DNA of 64,000 nt from Ciborinia camelliae. Its lineage: Eukaryota; Ascomycota; Leotiomycetes; Helotiales; Sclerotiniaceae. The notes under the pieces are model-generated. The model was not told where the DNA came from and searched no databases. It was given only the letters and a program-made list of their open reading frames with translations. Below are positions 34,820 through 46,734 of this stretch, in pieces. The DNA lies in NCBI GenBank assembly GCA_025890175.1, contig JANPYM010000006.1, forward strand, positions 1,334,376 through 1,398,375. The letters are read 5' to 3'. Each line of letters begins with the position of its first letter. Position 1 is the stretch's first letter. The translations under genes were made by a program, and so were the position numbers.

Positions 34820-36837
34820 ATGATATCTATCAAAGAATATATTGAAAATCTCAATGCGAGAGCTTCCAAATCAACATTTGGCAGAGTATTTCGTCTTGAT
34901 GGTTGCGGCCATGTATGTATTTAAGAATTGAGCTCGAGCTTTTGAGAAACTTACCGGTACCAGGAACAACAGAAGAAAAATGCCAAATTTATTACAGAAG
35001 TCAGGGCTGGGGTGACAACCTTTTTTACAATGGCATACATTATTGCCGTCAACGTAGGCAGAATCTTTCAAAAGATACAGAACAGCCTCTAACATTTTTC
35101 AAAGTCAACGGTGTTATCACAGAGTGGTGGTACCTGTATCTGCCACGATACAAAAGACCCGTCATGCTCGACAGACTCTGAATATGCCGCTTGTGTTCTT
35201 GGTTAGTAAAGACAAGTAGCTTTTGGCTTTCTCGCTGCTTAGACTGATCGTACATAGATATCAACCGTGATCTAATCACTGCCACTGCTGCAGTGGCAGG
35301 CATTGGATCCTTAGCATTCGGCTTCTTTACCAATTTACCAGTCGCCTTGGCGTGAGTATCTATTACAATGTTATTCTATAGATGAATGCTAATATAATTA
35401 GACCTGGCATGGGCCTTAACGCATACTTCACTTATCAAGTTGTCGGATTCCATGGAACTGGCACTGTTCCTTATCGTTTAGCTCTTACTGCTGTATTTGT
35501 AGAAGGATTCATTTTCGTTTTCTTATCCTTGATCGGTATGCGGCAATGGCTGGTGAAGGTAATCCCTGCTTCGATCAAGGTCGCCAGCGGTGTCGGGATC
35601 GGTCTGTTTCTTACAGAAACTGGAATGTCATATTCAGCAGGAATCGGCGCCATGACTGGCTCCGCAGTGACTCCAACAGCATTAGGAGGATGTCCTCCCC
35701 GTTACCTCGACGTTACAGGAGCTTGTACTAGTCATCAAATGACTAACCCTACGGTTGGAATCCGCTCCAAACCTATTCCCTTGTAGACTTTTACTGATTA
35801 TTTCCAGATGTGGATCGGAATTATTTTTGGAGGGTTCTTAACTGCCTACTTGATGGCATTTCGCTTCAAATCTGCCATAATTATCGGAATTGCAATCGTG
35901 TCTATCTTCTCATGGCCGTAAGTATACTCAAGATTTTAGGTTTCGCTAGGCTTACAATTTTCCCAGACGCGGTACAACCTTTACTTACTTTCCATACACT
36001 CCCGATGGCGAATCACGCTTCCAATTTTTCAAACAAGTCGTCGCATTTCATCCTATCCACAATACCCTTGCGGCACAAGATTGGGATATCACCGCTGCAG
36101 GTTCTCACTTTGCCTTGGCCCTTTTCACTTTCCTATATGTCGACATTATTGATTGCACGGCTACGTTGTACTCCATGGCACGATTTTCAGGAGCAGTCGA
36201 TCCAAAGACTGGCGATTTCCCCCGCTCTACCATAGCATATTGCACGGACGCAATGACGATCTCCATCGGCTCTCTCTTTGGATGTTCACCCGTGACTGCA
36301 TTTATTGAGTCGGGTGCTGGGATAACTGAGGGCGGCCGAACTGGCTTGACAGCTATCACAACTGGTGTCTGCTTTTTGATATCTATCTTTTTCGCGCCAA
36401 TCTTTGCATCAATCCCTCCCTGGGCTACCGGCTGTACTCTCATCTTGGTTGGATGCATGATGATGCGTCAAGTCGTCTCTGTCAACTGGTCCTACATCGG
36501 CGATGCTCTCCCAGCTTTCGTCACCATCGTCTCAATCCCTTACACATACTCGGTTGCATATGGACTCATCGCTGGATTGATGACATACACCGCCCTTAAT
36601 GGATCCGTCTACCTAACGCAAAAGATTTCGAGAGGTAGACTGGCTCCGCCTGATGCCGACAATGCTGAATACTGGACATATAAACCTAGCGGCGGTACAG
36701 CACCATGGTTTATCCGAGTAGCCCATCGAAAGTTCTGGCATCGAGGTGATATGGAAAGTATCGATGGAAACTCGGCTACCATGGAGCATGAATTGGCCGA
36801 GAAGAGACACTCTGAGGTTAGATCCTCAGACCTTTGA
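34820..36837 (+). CDS. azgA: AzgA-type purine (adenine/hypoxanthine/guanine) permease
   Basis: Seven exons, 34820-34912, 34964-35053, 35105-35201, 35258-35351, 35402-35753, 35808-35917 and 35967-36837, give 568 aa, typical for AzgA (about 560-590). Diagnostic segments are FITEVRAGVTTFFTMAYIIAVN, the Cys-containing loop SQSGGTCICHD, NRDLITATAAVAGIGSLAFG, the TNLPVALAPGMGLNAYF motif rebuilt across the 35351/35402 junction, IKVASGVGIGLFL, ALFTFLYVDIIDCTATLYSM, SLFGCSPVTAFIESGAGI and TGVCFLISIFFAPIFASIPP. The family mediates proton-coupled purine uptake at the plasma membrane. The exon 5 donor (GTTGGA) is weak but is required by phase and by the conserved NPT-MWIG join. The C-terminal tail is charged and cytosolic. 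Confidence 0.95.
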
Positions 36838-38314
36838 TCATCTTGATAATTGCATACCGTTCCTGCCGTTTTACAGTTGCAATTTATGGATATTTATCTA
36901 CTCAATGGATATTAAACCTCGAGTGGAAGTGTGATTTGAGTCAAGGTTGCTTGACTCAATGGTATAAGTATAACTGTGGGTTATGATGAAAGGACGATTT
37001 ATGAGCAAATGACAACTCGCTTGGGTGAATAGCTTATAAAGGGAAATAAATCATTTGTTGGATGGATATGGATAAATTCTGTACGAAAAATATAAGTCAT
37101 GTAGTTATAAGTACATCTTGCAAGAGATTTGAAAAGGATAGAAATCATTCCATTCGAATTTTGCACTTTTGATAACTAAATCAAATGTATATTTGAAAAG
37201 TAGAAAATTATTCCAAAAACATCGTCCTTTGACATACCAGTCATTAATTCCTGGACTCCCACAGCGTATATTTACCACTTTATACAAGAATACTCTCTCT
37301 CTCTCTCTCCATGTCTCTACATACGACAACCCCCCCAGAACATACATACTACCCCAATTCTCTTACCAGCGCGACCAAATCAATTAAATCTCCTGGTAAT
37401 AATCTAGGCAATAACCAAACAACATAAATATCCAATTCAACTCGTCTATCACCTATCACCTATCATTTATCACATCACGCACCAAAAAACCATACGAATA
37501 GATTCTAGTATTTCATATTTACTATGTAGGTGCCTACCTATCTACCTACTTAGGTATATAAGAAGAGTCTTACCCTACCTAGTATTTCTAAGCATAAGCA
37601 AAAAAACGTTTTTTTTTGGCTGGGCTCTTGACTTTTAACGTGGATGGTTCGGGATTGGGATTTGGGTTGAGAGGGAATTGAGAGATTTGAGGGTTGGGGA
37701 GATTGGAAACTTTTGGGCTGGGTTGATTTGGGTTGATTTGGTCTGATTTGGTCTGATAACTGGATGTGCTGGATGTTGAGGTTTGGAGTTTAGCGTTTAG
37801 AGTGATGGATTTGGGTACGGGGGAGGTGGGTGGATGATGAATGGATGATGCATGGAATAATACATGTAGGTATACATACCTGTATGTATGTAAAGGGATT
37901 GATATGATCGTGACGAAGGTTGAGATTGCAGAGGGGATATATATCTTATGTATCAATATCAGTATCAGTATCAATTAGATGGTTATGTGGCTCGTAGCCT
38001 AGGTATTTATTAATCGTCACACGGAGTGCTCACTGGTGGTACGATTCGTTACAGTAACAAGCTAACTATTTTCTTTCGAGTCATATTACCATCAAACTTG
38101 AACTCCTTACACCGTATCCAAATTCTCTCAAGTAGCGCGCAAAAAGAATTTATCGGGCATCATGGAATCCGAACGAAAATCAAAACAAAACTCAACCCTA
38201 AACCCAAAAAGTAGAAACTAGGAACTAGGAAAGAGAACCAAAAACAAAGAAATAAATCGAAATACCAACCTACCAGAAAGAGATATAGAAGAGACCCCCT
38301 AATATGTTATAAAA
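36838..38314. other. Intergenic region between convergent permease and Argonaute genes
   Basis: 3' flanks of both genes. It contains a CT microsatellite (about 37290-37310) and TAGG/CCTA runs (37525-37560). No gene was supported. Confidence 0.55.
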
Positions 38315-41300
38315 TCAAAGATAAAACATGATATCATTCAGATTTGGATGCCAAGGATTCGTTCTAGTCTGGCCGGGAGCAATCCAGATACTAGGATTTC
38401 TTCGATAAAAGTCCAGATTGTGTGGTGCCTGACCAGTCGTTACAGCATAAATATTATGCAGCGCCGGCTGCATGTAGCAACGCAATCGATCGCATAAGAT
38501 ATCAGCGTATTTAGCAGGTGTGCAGACAGACAAAGCATTAAATGCCCTAGAGCCCGTGAAGCAGATCTTGTTTGTCTAAAAGTTCATCAGCAGAATGCTA
38601 TGACGTGAAGATGAGAAGAAATACTTACCGTTTCTTGTATTTCTCGCGCCGTGTATTGACTTTCGTTCGTAATCACAATGTAATGCGCGCTTTTTGCAGT
38701 TCCAAGCCCACTATCGTGACTCTGGAGATAGAAACTGAAATGATTAGGTGTAACCACGCCCGTATCAATCAATAAGCCGGAATTGAGGTTGTGGTTGTTT
38801 TTCTCTGGCTTTTCCACTTTGGGAAAAAATCGAGTGTGATGGCGTTTTCCGACGACGAGTAGAGTGATTGGTGGGCACCAATTCTCTCCCATCCCAGCTC
38901 TTGCACCGGCGGCCTTACATCCAGCTCTGATGAGAGGAAGCTCATCAGTTACAACCATTCCATACTGGCTTTCGCTCACACCGTCGCGGTAGAAGAGAAT
39001 ATGTTCGGGTAGAGCGCCATTCACACGTCTGTATTTGTCGAGGCGCTCACCAATCATGCCCCCAAGGTCGGCAATAGACTGTATTTCCCATGTTGGCTTC
39101 AATATGTAGAGAGATGCGGTTACTAGATATCACATACCTCGGTGTTGTTCCCTTGAAGGCGAGCTGATGCCAAGTATTGCGAGCATCGTTGGTCATAAGT
39201 AGCTACAACTCCCGCCATCGAAGGACAAGTCGCATCACTCCCTTTACCAGCATGAGACACATCAGCACCGACTATCATAGTGTTGGGTTTTGCACCCGCC
39301 CAAAGAATATCTTTTCCGGCTTGATCTTTGAGATGATGACTTGTCCCTCTCATTTTGAAGTTAATATTAAGGCTGCGGGATCGTTAGCATAAAGGCATGA
39401 GCTACATTATTTGAGGAAAAACAAACCTAATGTTGGCTATTACACCGACAATTTTCTTCTCGTCCTTGTTAAGCACATCTTTGCTGATGCAAATGGTTGG
39501 GATTCCTACGATGCAGTCACCCCACCATTTGATATTTGCATAAGTGCGTTTATCTTTGTTAGGCACGACCACAAGAAGCAGAGTTGGATTGCTACCCTTA
39601 TTTCTCCGACGAAGCCCCGTTAACGCCGCACTGAGACTAGTATTGGAAGCCAACCTGTCCGTAGGAAACAAATTATTTGTTTGACCGATGGCGTCTTCTA
39701 TTCTAACATCTCCATTGAACTCAATACCAAAGGACTTAATATTACTGATAAGATGGTCTGAAAATTGTTTAACTTGAGGGGGACTAGCATTGTTGGGAGT
39801 TTCGAGTCGAATTATATGCAGACTAGGAGATGGGCTCGTCTTTTTGGCATCTACAAACTTGAGGGCAATGTTTCCACGCCTGAGCTTCCAGGAAGATTTG
39901 TTCTTTTCCTGCCCAGATATATTGAGACTTTCATCTTTTCCGAATGCCAGCGTAGGCTGGCAAAGGTACTTGGGAACAACCTCAACGAAGTTTTCTTCCA
40001 CACTGAATCCGAATTGCTATATTCATTAATAATTATACGATCTCTGGTGGGAATCTTATACTTACTGAAAAGGGATTTGTGCTAGGGGAAATTCTTAAAG
40101 AAGGCAAAGCCCCCTGTAAGATTAACTTCTTGTTCTTTTCAGGTTGATTCTCGGCAATTTCTCGCATATCGCTTCCTAAATCGTCTGGAAGTTGCTTCTT
40201 GAACATCTGCCCCTGAACAATCGACAGATTATCAGCCGGATACCATTTTGGGTCATTATCTGTCCCCATATTCAAACAGCATGCTTGAGGATTGAATCTC
40301 AAAGTCCGATACTCTGAGCAAGGTAAGTCAGCAACAGTAACACCTATGTCTTGATTCAATACCTGAATGAACTTACTGTTCACCATATAGGCATGGACAC
40401 TGGTAGTACGACCTGGGATTCCATTGGCATCTGTGGGCGTGAAACTGGTGCCCTTAACATTGTTACTACTAACATCGCGGATGACTCTGGTTTTGGGATT
40501 TGCTACGTCGCCAATGAAAGTCACCCGAAGAGCTTTGAGATCGCACTTATACTCATCTGGCGGAATATTACATCCGAAACGCTTCGTGATCCAATTATGT
40601 AGTATCTCAGGAGGGAAAAATGCGGATGTTGCGGTATTAACATTCAATAGCACTGATCCGATACCTGGTCGCATCGATGTAAAGAATCCAGTCCTAACGT
40701 GGAATATTGGTTGCCCTGACTTTGGAACCTGCGCTTCAGTGATTATACCGCCAACAGGAGGGTAGAATCTTTTCCCAACACGAAATCCGTCAAACAATGG
40801 CGCATTCTGAGCATTGTAACCATTGATATTGAACCATGACATGATGTTCATCATTCTAAGTTTCGCATCCGGTACAAAAGACGAAGTATCCGAATTGACG
40901 TGTGTTTGCAGGGCGCCCTTCTGAAAAGAGCCTTCGTAGATGATAGAGCTTTGCATAGGAAACCAAGTCCCATTTTGGCCAGGGCGATGATGGAGCACCA
41001 GTATCGTTGTTCCCGGTGTATCAGAACAGCTTGGATAAAGCTTGCCAACGGAAACAATGTATTCAAAGTAGTCCGAAACCCATGTTCCTGAAGGGGGATT
41101 CTGCTCTAGTAGAGCTTTAATGAGAGCACGTCGAAGTTCACGTTTGATAACGTCCTTTGAATTAATTTGATCGAGATCAATCCGATACCTTCGGAGATCA
41201 AGGTTTCTGGAATCGAAATTGACTTTGAAGTAGTTGGCTTGAACAGCCACAGAGTCTTGCCCTTGACTTTGAATGGTGGTAGAAGTCGACTGACGATGAA

Positions 41301-41793
41301 CCAATTCTTGGAATCCACCCGCCCATTTCTCCTCTTCGACCTGCTTTTCTGTCTTTGCTGGGGGAACATATGGTTCGCCCTGTTTCATCGATCCGGGTGG
41401 CCGAGGTTGGGCTTGGGGTTGTATTGCAGAGCTTGCAGTCAAGGGGGGGGTTTGTGAAGTACCGGGCTGCGAGGTCGGTGGGGCTGTCGGTGGTCGGTTT
41501 ATTTGGGGGTTTTTGCTCTTGAACTCATTGTACTTTTCCTTTGTGTATTGATCAGGATCAGGATCATTTTTGAAGGGACACAGTTTTGACAAATGGTTAT
41601 GTCCGCAAATATTACAGATGTTCGTAACCTCAGTCTTCTTGGTACAGCTAACACATGAATGACCGGGCTTGAAACAAATGTCACAGACTTGGTATTCCCA
41701 GAACGGCCATTTCCTGTGACACGAATGTGTAAGGTGCTGAGTATTCTCGGGTGCTGTTGGGCATTTTGAACATTTACGTGGCGCCAACGACAT
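38315..41793 (-). CDS. Argonaute (QDE-2-like) with N-terminal zinc knuckles
   Basis: Five exons on the minus strand, 41793-40066, 40016-39427, 39372-39138, 39078-38629 and 38575-38315, give 1087 aa, with 49-59 nt introns in agreeing phases. Order: three Cys/His motifs in residues 8-72 (CSKC...HLTHSC, CDICFKPGHSCVSC which fits CX2CX4HX4C, and CNICGHNHLSKLC), a Pro/Gln-rich linker (about 95-150), ArgoN and L1, PAZ (about 395-530), L2/MID, and PIWI ending DIMFYL. The slicer tetrad is complete: Asp810 (VGADVSH), Glu851 (last codon of exon 3), Asp883 (FYRDGVS) and His983 (SAHYIVI). The Glu-Asp spacing of 32 equals human AGO2. It is the effector of small-RNA silencing (quelling), cytoplasmic or nuclear. 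Zinc knuckles are not a usual Argonaute feature. Confidence 0.95.
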
Positions 41794-42687
41794 CTTTCGT
41801 AGGGCTAAGATCTTCTAGGAAGAAATCTCTGTATCACAGCAATGTCTCTTTCCTCATAATTATGCGACTATTGCTGCCTATTTATGTTTCATTTTTTTGC
41901 TGGACGGTTGGATTGCTAGATCACGAGCATATAAAGGTTGGGAGTGTGTGAAGTGACACTCTGTAGTAGCCTCGTGGAAGGATTGTGGATATAAAAAGCG
42001 ATTGCCTTTAACAAGTGATGCCACAAACTTCCACTGCGGTCATGTGAATATCGGATGTCCAACATTCAATTAAATGATAGGACATAAAAGGAAGACAGTG
42101 GAATATTAGGAGACAAGTCCGCGGGGCTTCTCTGATGACCTCAAAGCTCATGACCCAGAAGCAATTGATATAAATCCTGTATAGAAGTTGAAAACACAAA
42201 CTAATTGAAGAGAGCCACCCTAAACATCATATCGTCCCCACATGAAGTTTTGATAACCTACCGGTATTGCCAACTCCCTGCACTCGCGCACGGCAGGATA
42301 CGAATTTAAGCCCCATAACGCTCCACGATGATTAGAACGGGACGTTTTGATTCCTGCTCCCTGTTTGGTATTGACATTATCCCCTTCGTGGATGAGCCTG
42401 TTAGCCCTAAATCCAACCGTTCACCGTCGCCCACATTATATTCTCAAGAAAGCTCCGCAGAATTTGGCAGACTCTCAATCATACAAAGGCCCCGATGCTA
42501 CCTGCTTCTTCATAATATCATACTGACGCGGCTAAAAATTGTGTCTTGCCCAGCTTTGTCTTCAATGGGCTGGGACGCGTCTCGAGTCAATAGGGATTGG
42601 ATCGGAGACGGGAGGAGATCAACGCAATGGACCCAATGAGCCAAATGGACCAGATAAGCATGAAGCTCCTTTACCACAATGGATTCA
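41794..42687. other. Argonaute upstream region
   Basis: Probable promoter and leader of the minus-strand Argonaute. No gene was supported. A minus-strand frame at 42510-42860 overlaps the candidate exon described next and is a shadow of it or a relic. Confidence 0.45.
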
Positions 42688-43210
42688 TCATATGGTACCG
42701 ATGCGGCTTTGCGATTTGTTGTCGGTCTCCTCTTTGAATGATCCGTTTGATTGATTGTTGAGCTGCTTTCCGAGTCCGATGAATTTGGTGGTGAAAAGTG
42801 GGGCTTGCGCCACAGGGTCCTTCCACACGTACTGGCAAAATATACCTTGGCCACTGCCACCCATCAAACGCGTGCCTATCATCAAGAATGTATGTTCTTG
42901 TCACCGTTTAGATGAAGCTGTGATTCAAGGGCTACTTATTATGTGCACACACGCCAGCGCAGTCCATCAAGTGTTTGGAGGCTGGGAGGTGTGGCAGGGT
43001 CTTTGACAACGACGGTGACTATCTATGATATAGCACTGAGGTCTTATTCCTATACTCGTTCTTACCGACCAGATGCCATACTTTAAGCAAAAAATGATTG
43101 ATAGCAGAAAGCCCCGATTTGAGAATTCTTCTTATCTCTATTTGATTTGGCCATTCCGCACGTGTAGTTTCATTGTTGGGTCTGAAGAACACCCAAGTTA
43201 CACTACCCAT
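42688..43210 (-). CDS. Possible small two-exon gene, function unknown
   Basis: Two segments on the minus strand, 43210-43066 and 42875-42688, join in phase 1 across a 190-nt GTAAGA-ATAG intron to give 110 aa, containing TRLMGGSGQGIFCQYVWKDP. The frame is also open upstream of the chosen ATG to about 43350, with a hydrophobic stretch (VLTVTLSLLSHWISVHF) but no methionine, so a 5' exon may be missing or the gene is decayed. No family was recognised. The phase match at both splice signals and the protein-like composition are the only support. Confidence 0.38.
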
Positions 43211-43734
43211 CGAGATTAAAGTCGTCTCGAATCTCGAAGTAAAAGTGGGAAAATGGACTGAAATCCAATGAGAAAGAAGACTCAATGTCACAGTCAAAAC
43301 GAGACAATCTACGCTGGCCAAGTCCAAAGGGAAAAATTCATGCTCAATGTCTCATGTTAAATCAGTGATTGAACTTTTGAACAAGATATTTGGGTTGCAA
43401 AAATTCATAAATTCTCAAAACAACGCAAACCTGCCCCATGATCGCTCATTGAAAATCTACCAAAATCAAAATTTCCATCCGTTTCCTATTTTCCATTTTC
43501 CATTTTTCTGTTATCCAACTCCATCAACTAACGAATGTTGCCCTCCCATATCTTTGAATGTCCAAGTCTATCATACTTATAAAACGAGCGATACCCATCC
43601 TCAAAATCTGACCAGTGTTCCACGCCCACATAAACAATGAAAGCTGCTTCTTTTCTATCCTTCAAGACCATTCCGAACATTCAAAATCGATGCCTCTTAA
43701 ACATTCAGCTTCTTCTCCGCTGTACCCTTAGAAA

Positions 43735-45099
43735 TTATTTCTTAGGCGAAGACGTCACTGTGCGTTGGGTCGGAACCGATCCTTCTTGCTGTGCTATACC
43801 GGTGCTAGTTGTTTCCGATGTTGACGGGATTATAGAGGTTTCATCACCTAGTAGCTTCTCAAGGTCCTGCTTTAGTTGAGCTACTAGAGGTTCGTTCTTG
43901 GCCAGCTCTGCCTTGCATATCTGATAGCGTGTCTCGGCGACTTCGGATTCATACTTGAGACTTTTCCAATCCTCGTCGTTCTCAATGTCCTTACTGTCCT
44001 TACCTGCTCTTAGCAGCTCGGCGTCCTTCTCCCAGAAGTCTTTTCTTTTTTCCAGGGCAATGCATTCAAGATCCTCTTCTTGCTTCTCTGCAATTGCGTT
44101 AGTTGACTTTGTGTCATGATTTGCCTGGAATTTAGGATCACTTGCCCATTTTGCAGATCTTTGTATTTAAAATTTTGCTGGTTGTTGCCATCAGATTAGG
44201 AACATCAAGTAAATTGTCCTTCTGTATGGATCGAGCTCCAATTACAAGATCGCATTGGGAATATGGTGAGATAAGAAACCGCATGTTGTGGAAGACTCGG
44301 GTGCTCTTGCTGTGATACCAGGTCAAATAGATGGCCCCTTCTGGTACCTGGAACAAATTTGATTAGTCCAACTCCCAGGTAGATTGACATCCATTGTTTC
44401 TTTTTTTATCGCTGCGATAAGACGAGATTTTCAAAGCTTACCAGTTTATGCCCTGTCACACCAAAGCCGCCCTCTTTTTCTGCTGCAGTCAAAGGGACAA
44501 AGTTCGACTCCGAATACTCGAGAACCTTCTCAACAAATTCCCTCGAGACGATATTTCCCTGCATGTTACCGGTATCGATTGTGCACTTTGCACGTTTTGG
44601 TATTGGCTGTTTATCCGTATCTCTACGCGTTGAAAGAACAAGTACAGGAAGTACCCACGGAGAGCTCTCCATCTATTATGCCAGTTAGTGGGACTTTATC
44701 ATTGAGGAGACCTTTCATACATCGGATGATACGCCCTTGACGGGTCCCGAAGACCTTGTTTTCATCCTTTTCGGCAGTGGAATGCAGAATATGATGCGAA
44801 TAATGGCCATCAGATGATCTAGACAGCTATAATTTGGCGGTATGGTGCTATCAGAATCTTCTAACCCAGGGAGTATGGCGATTTGAGCATCCTCTTCAAC
44901 GATTGTAATTCTAGACCGGCTTGATCTCGCAGATTGTTCGGAACCAGGGACAGATGCAGATCGCCCCCTTTTTGAATTCGTAGTTTTGGTTTCAGCTGGA
45001 GGTGAGAGGAAGCCGTTGGTAATAATGTGCTTAGAATAATCTGTTGAGGTTAGCGCCAAAAAGTCTTGCACATCGCTTCGGATACGTACTACCTGACAT
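43735..45099 (-). CDS. Retropepsin-like aspartic-protease-fold protein with coiled coil (frameshifted)
   Basis: Exons on the minus strand: 45099-45093 (only ATG TCA G), 45040-44721, 44672-44442, and 44347 down to 43735. The second and third carry a Ser/Arg-rich segment and KRAKCTIDTGNMQGNIVSRE, where Asp142-Thr143-Gly144 is a retropepsin-like DTG. GAIYLTWYHSKSTRVFHNM and FLISPYSQCDLVIGARSI complete the half-barrel. This fold recurs in fungal proteins of unknown function. In the last exon the frame ends at TGA 44138-44140, but a second frame, offset by one base from a T/A-rich spot near 44166, is open for 140 codons. It encodes a charged coiled coil (EKQEEDLECIALEKRKDFWE) ending at 43735-43737. 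Relatives carry such a tail, so this is either a one-base frameshift or an assembly error. The 7-nt first exon is inferred because no in-frame ATG lies upstream of the second. Confidence 0.72.
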
Positions 45100-46734
45100 A
45101 TTCTTGATGACCGCCTCACCGGTGCTTTAATGGTTGTCGGAATCGATTAACGTGGCTAAATAAATATTTCAAGCTGGTAGTTTTTCTGATGAATTGAACA
45201 TTGGATGAATGATTTGGCCGGTGTCTTATAAGCTTTCATAGCATAAATCCCAATCGTAGAGGGGCCGCACAATTTCTACCCAATCCGTTCACAAGAGAGG
45301 CTTATAGGGTCATCATTCGATTGCCTTTCGATTGCCTCTCGATTGCCTTTCGAGAGATTGCCAGCAAATATCCTATGACCACCCAATTTTCAGGGCCGAA
45401 TTGAGACACAGAGTCGGACCCCAAAATTGCCGGCTACCGACCAATCATCTACGTCGGTTGGTTTCATGAGTAGGTAGGAGGTTATAAGCTGAGAAAGCGG
45501 TGAAACTTTCTCTCCAGACAAGGTTCGCAGGTTAGTCGAGGTGAAAGTGGTGAAAGAAGCAAAGAATCTTCTTGTGCCACAAGCTGGTATTACCGAAAGG
45601 ATTTATCGCCACATTCGAGAACATTAAAAACCCCCAAGGAAATGCGCGAATCATATTGGCCGCAACTGGAAAATATGCCGAGTAATCTCTGGCAATAGTA
45701 AATTGAAAGAGTCCAGTAAAATTTTGAATTACGACAACGTCGATCATGGAAAGTTTCGAGAAGATCCAGAAAAATATGCCTAGTGGCAGTCGGGCTCTCA
45801 TATATCCTCAACTGTTGAGATTGCGAATACAGATCTCATTGCTGCCATCAGACAGAGCCTCAAATTGGTTGGATTTGTCATTACATGTGCTTGATCTAGG
45901 GTGATTTACCCGGCTCCATCCATTGGACGCAACTCCAGCACATCCTGCTTTTATACGGAAAAGTCCCCTCGCCGATTAGCAATAAATTTCTTGCACCCAA
46001 CTTCTGAAAATGGTCCATTAGAAAAATTTCATGTCAAATTCATATTAATAAATCGCGGTGTTAATAAGCGCTTGGGTAATTGAACAGCTCAGGTCTTGAG
46101 ATTATTTCTAACATAATATTGTCAATATGTGTAGGATTGCCAAAGTCAAATTGGTTCAACGAGATTATTTGGCAACTTCAGCCAGCTTTGTTGTTCATGG
46201 AAATTCGTTTTAAAATAACCTCAAAATCTTCATTGGAAACCCCTTTTGTACTCTTCTATGCCCCTTTTCTAAAGTAGTCGTAAAATGTTACAGACACTGA
46301 CTACTTTTCCCTTCTTCGTAAGATATTTGAGCAATACTTTTTTTTGAACCTATTTTCTTTAAACAAATCTAGAATGCTTCCAGAATCGGAATATTGTTCT
46401 CGTTCATTGTACAGCGTGTTTTATCTCACACAACAGACGTGAGGTGCGTCTTTACCCGGCCACAAATCATATGCAAATCCGGACAACCACCTTCAACAGC
46501 CAGCATGCAATGATTTACTCAGCCATCAATTTGAATATCTAGATTAATAACGAGATAAAATATGATAGAGCGTAGTATTTGACATAATATAGCTGGCTTC
46601 CCCTCCTTTTACTATCTTTATCTATTTATTTTTACCATTGTATATGAACCTGAAACTAAATACAGTGTATTTCGACTTTTCAGTTAGTATAGGTTCACGA
46701 ATAATTTTTTCCGTCTTCATGTTAAACAATCGCA
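45100..46734. other. Intergenic region between divergent genes
   Basis: Holds an 11-bp triplicate at 45316-45348 and otherwise no supportable gene. The minus-strand frame at 45532-45801 has no family support. Confidence 0.5.
45316..45348. repeat. Three tandem 11-bp units
   Basis: TTCGATTGCCT, TTCGATTGCCT and CTCGATTGCCT in a row, within the upstream region of the retropepsin-like gene. Confidence 0.85.

Noticed and set aside
40351..41457. Plus-strand ORFs opposite the Argonaute gene
   Set aside because: They are antisense shadows of conserved Argonaute exons.
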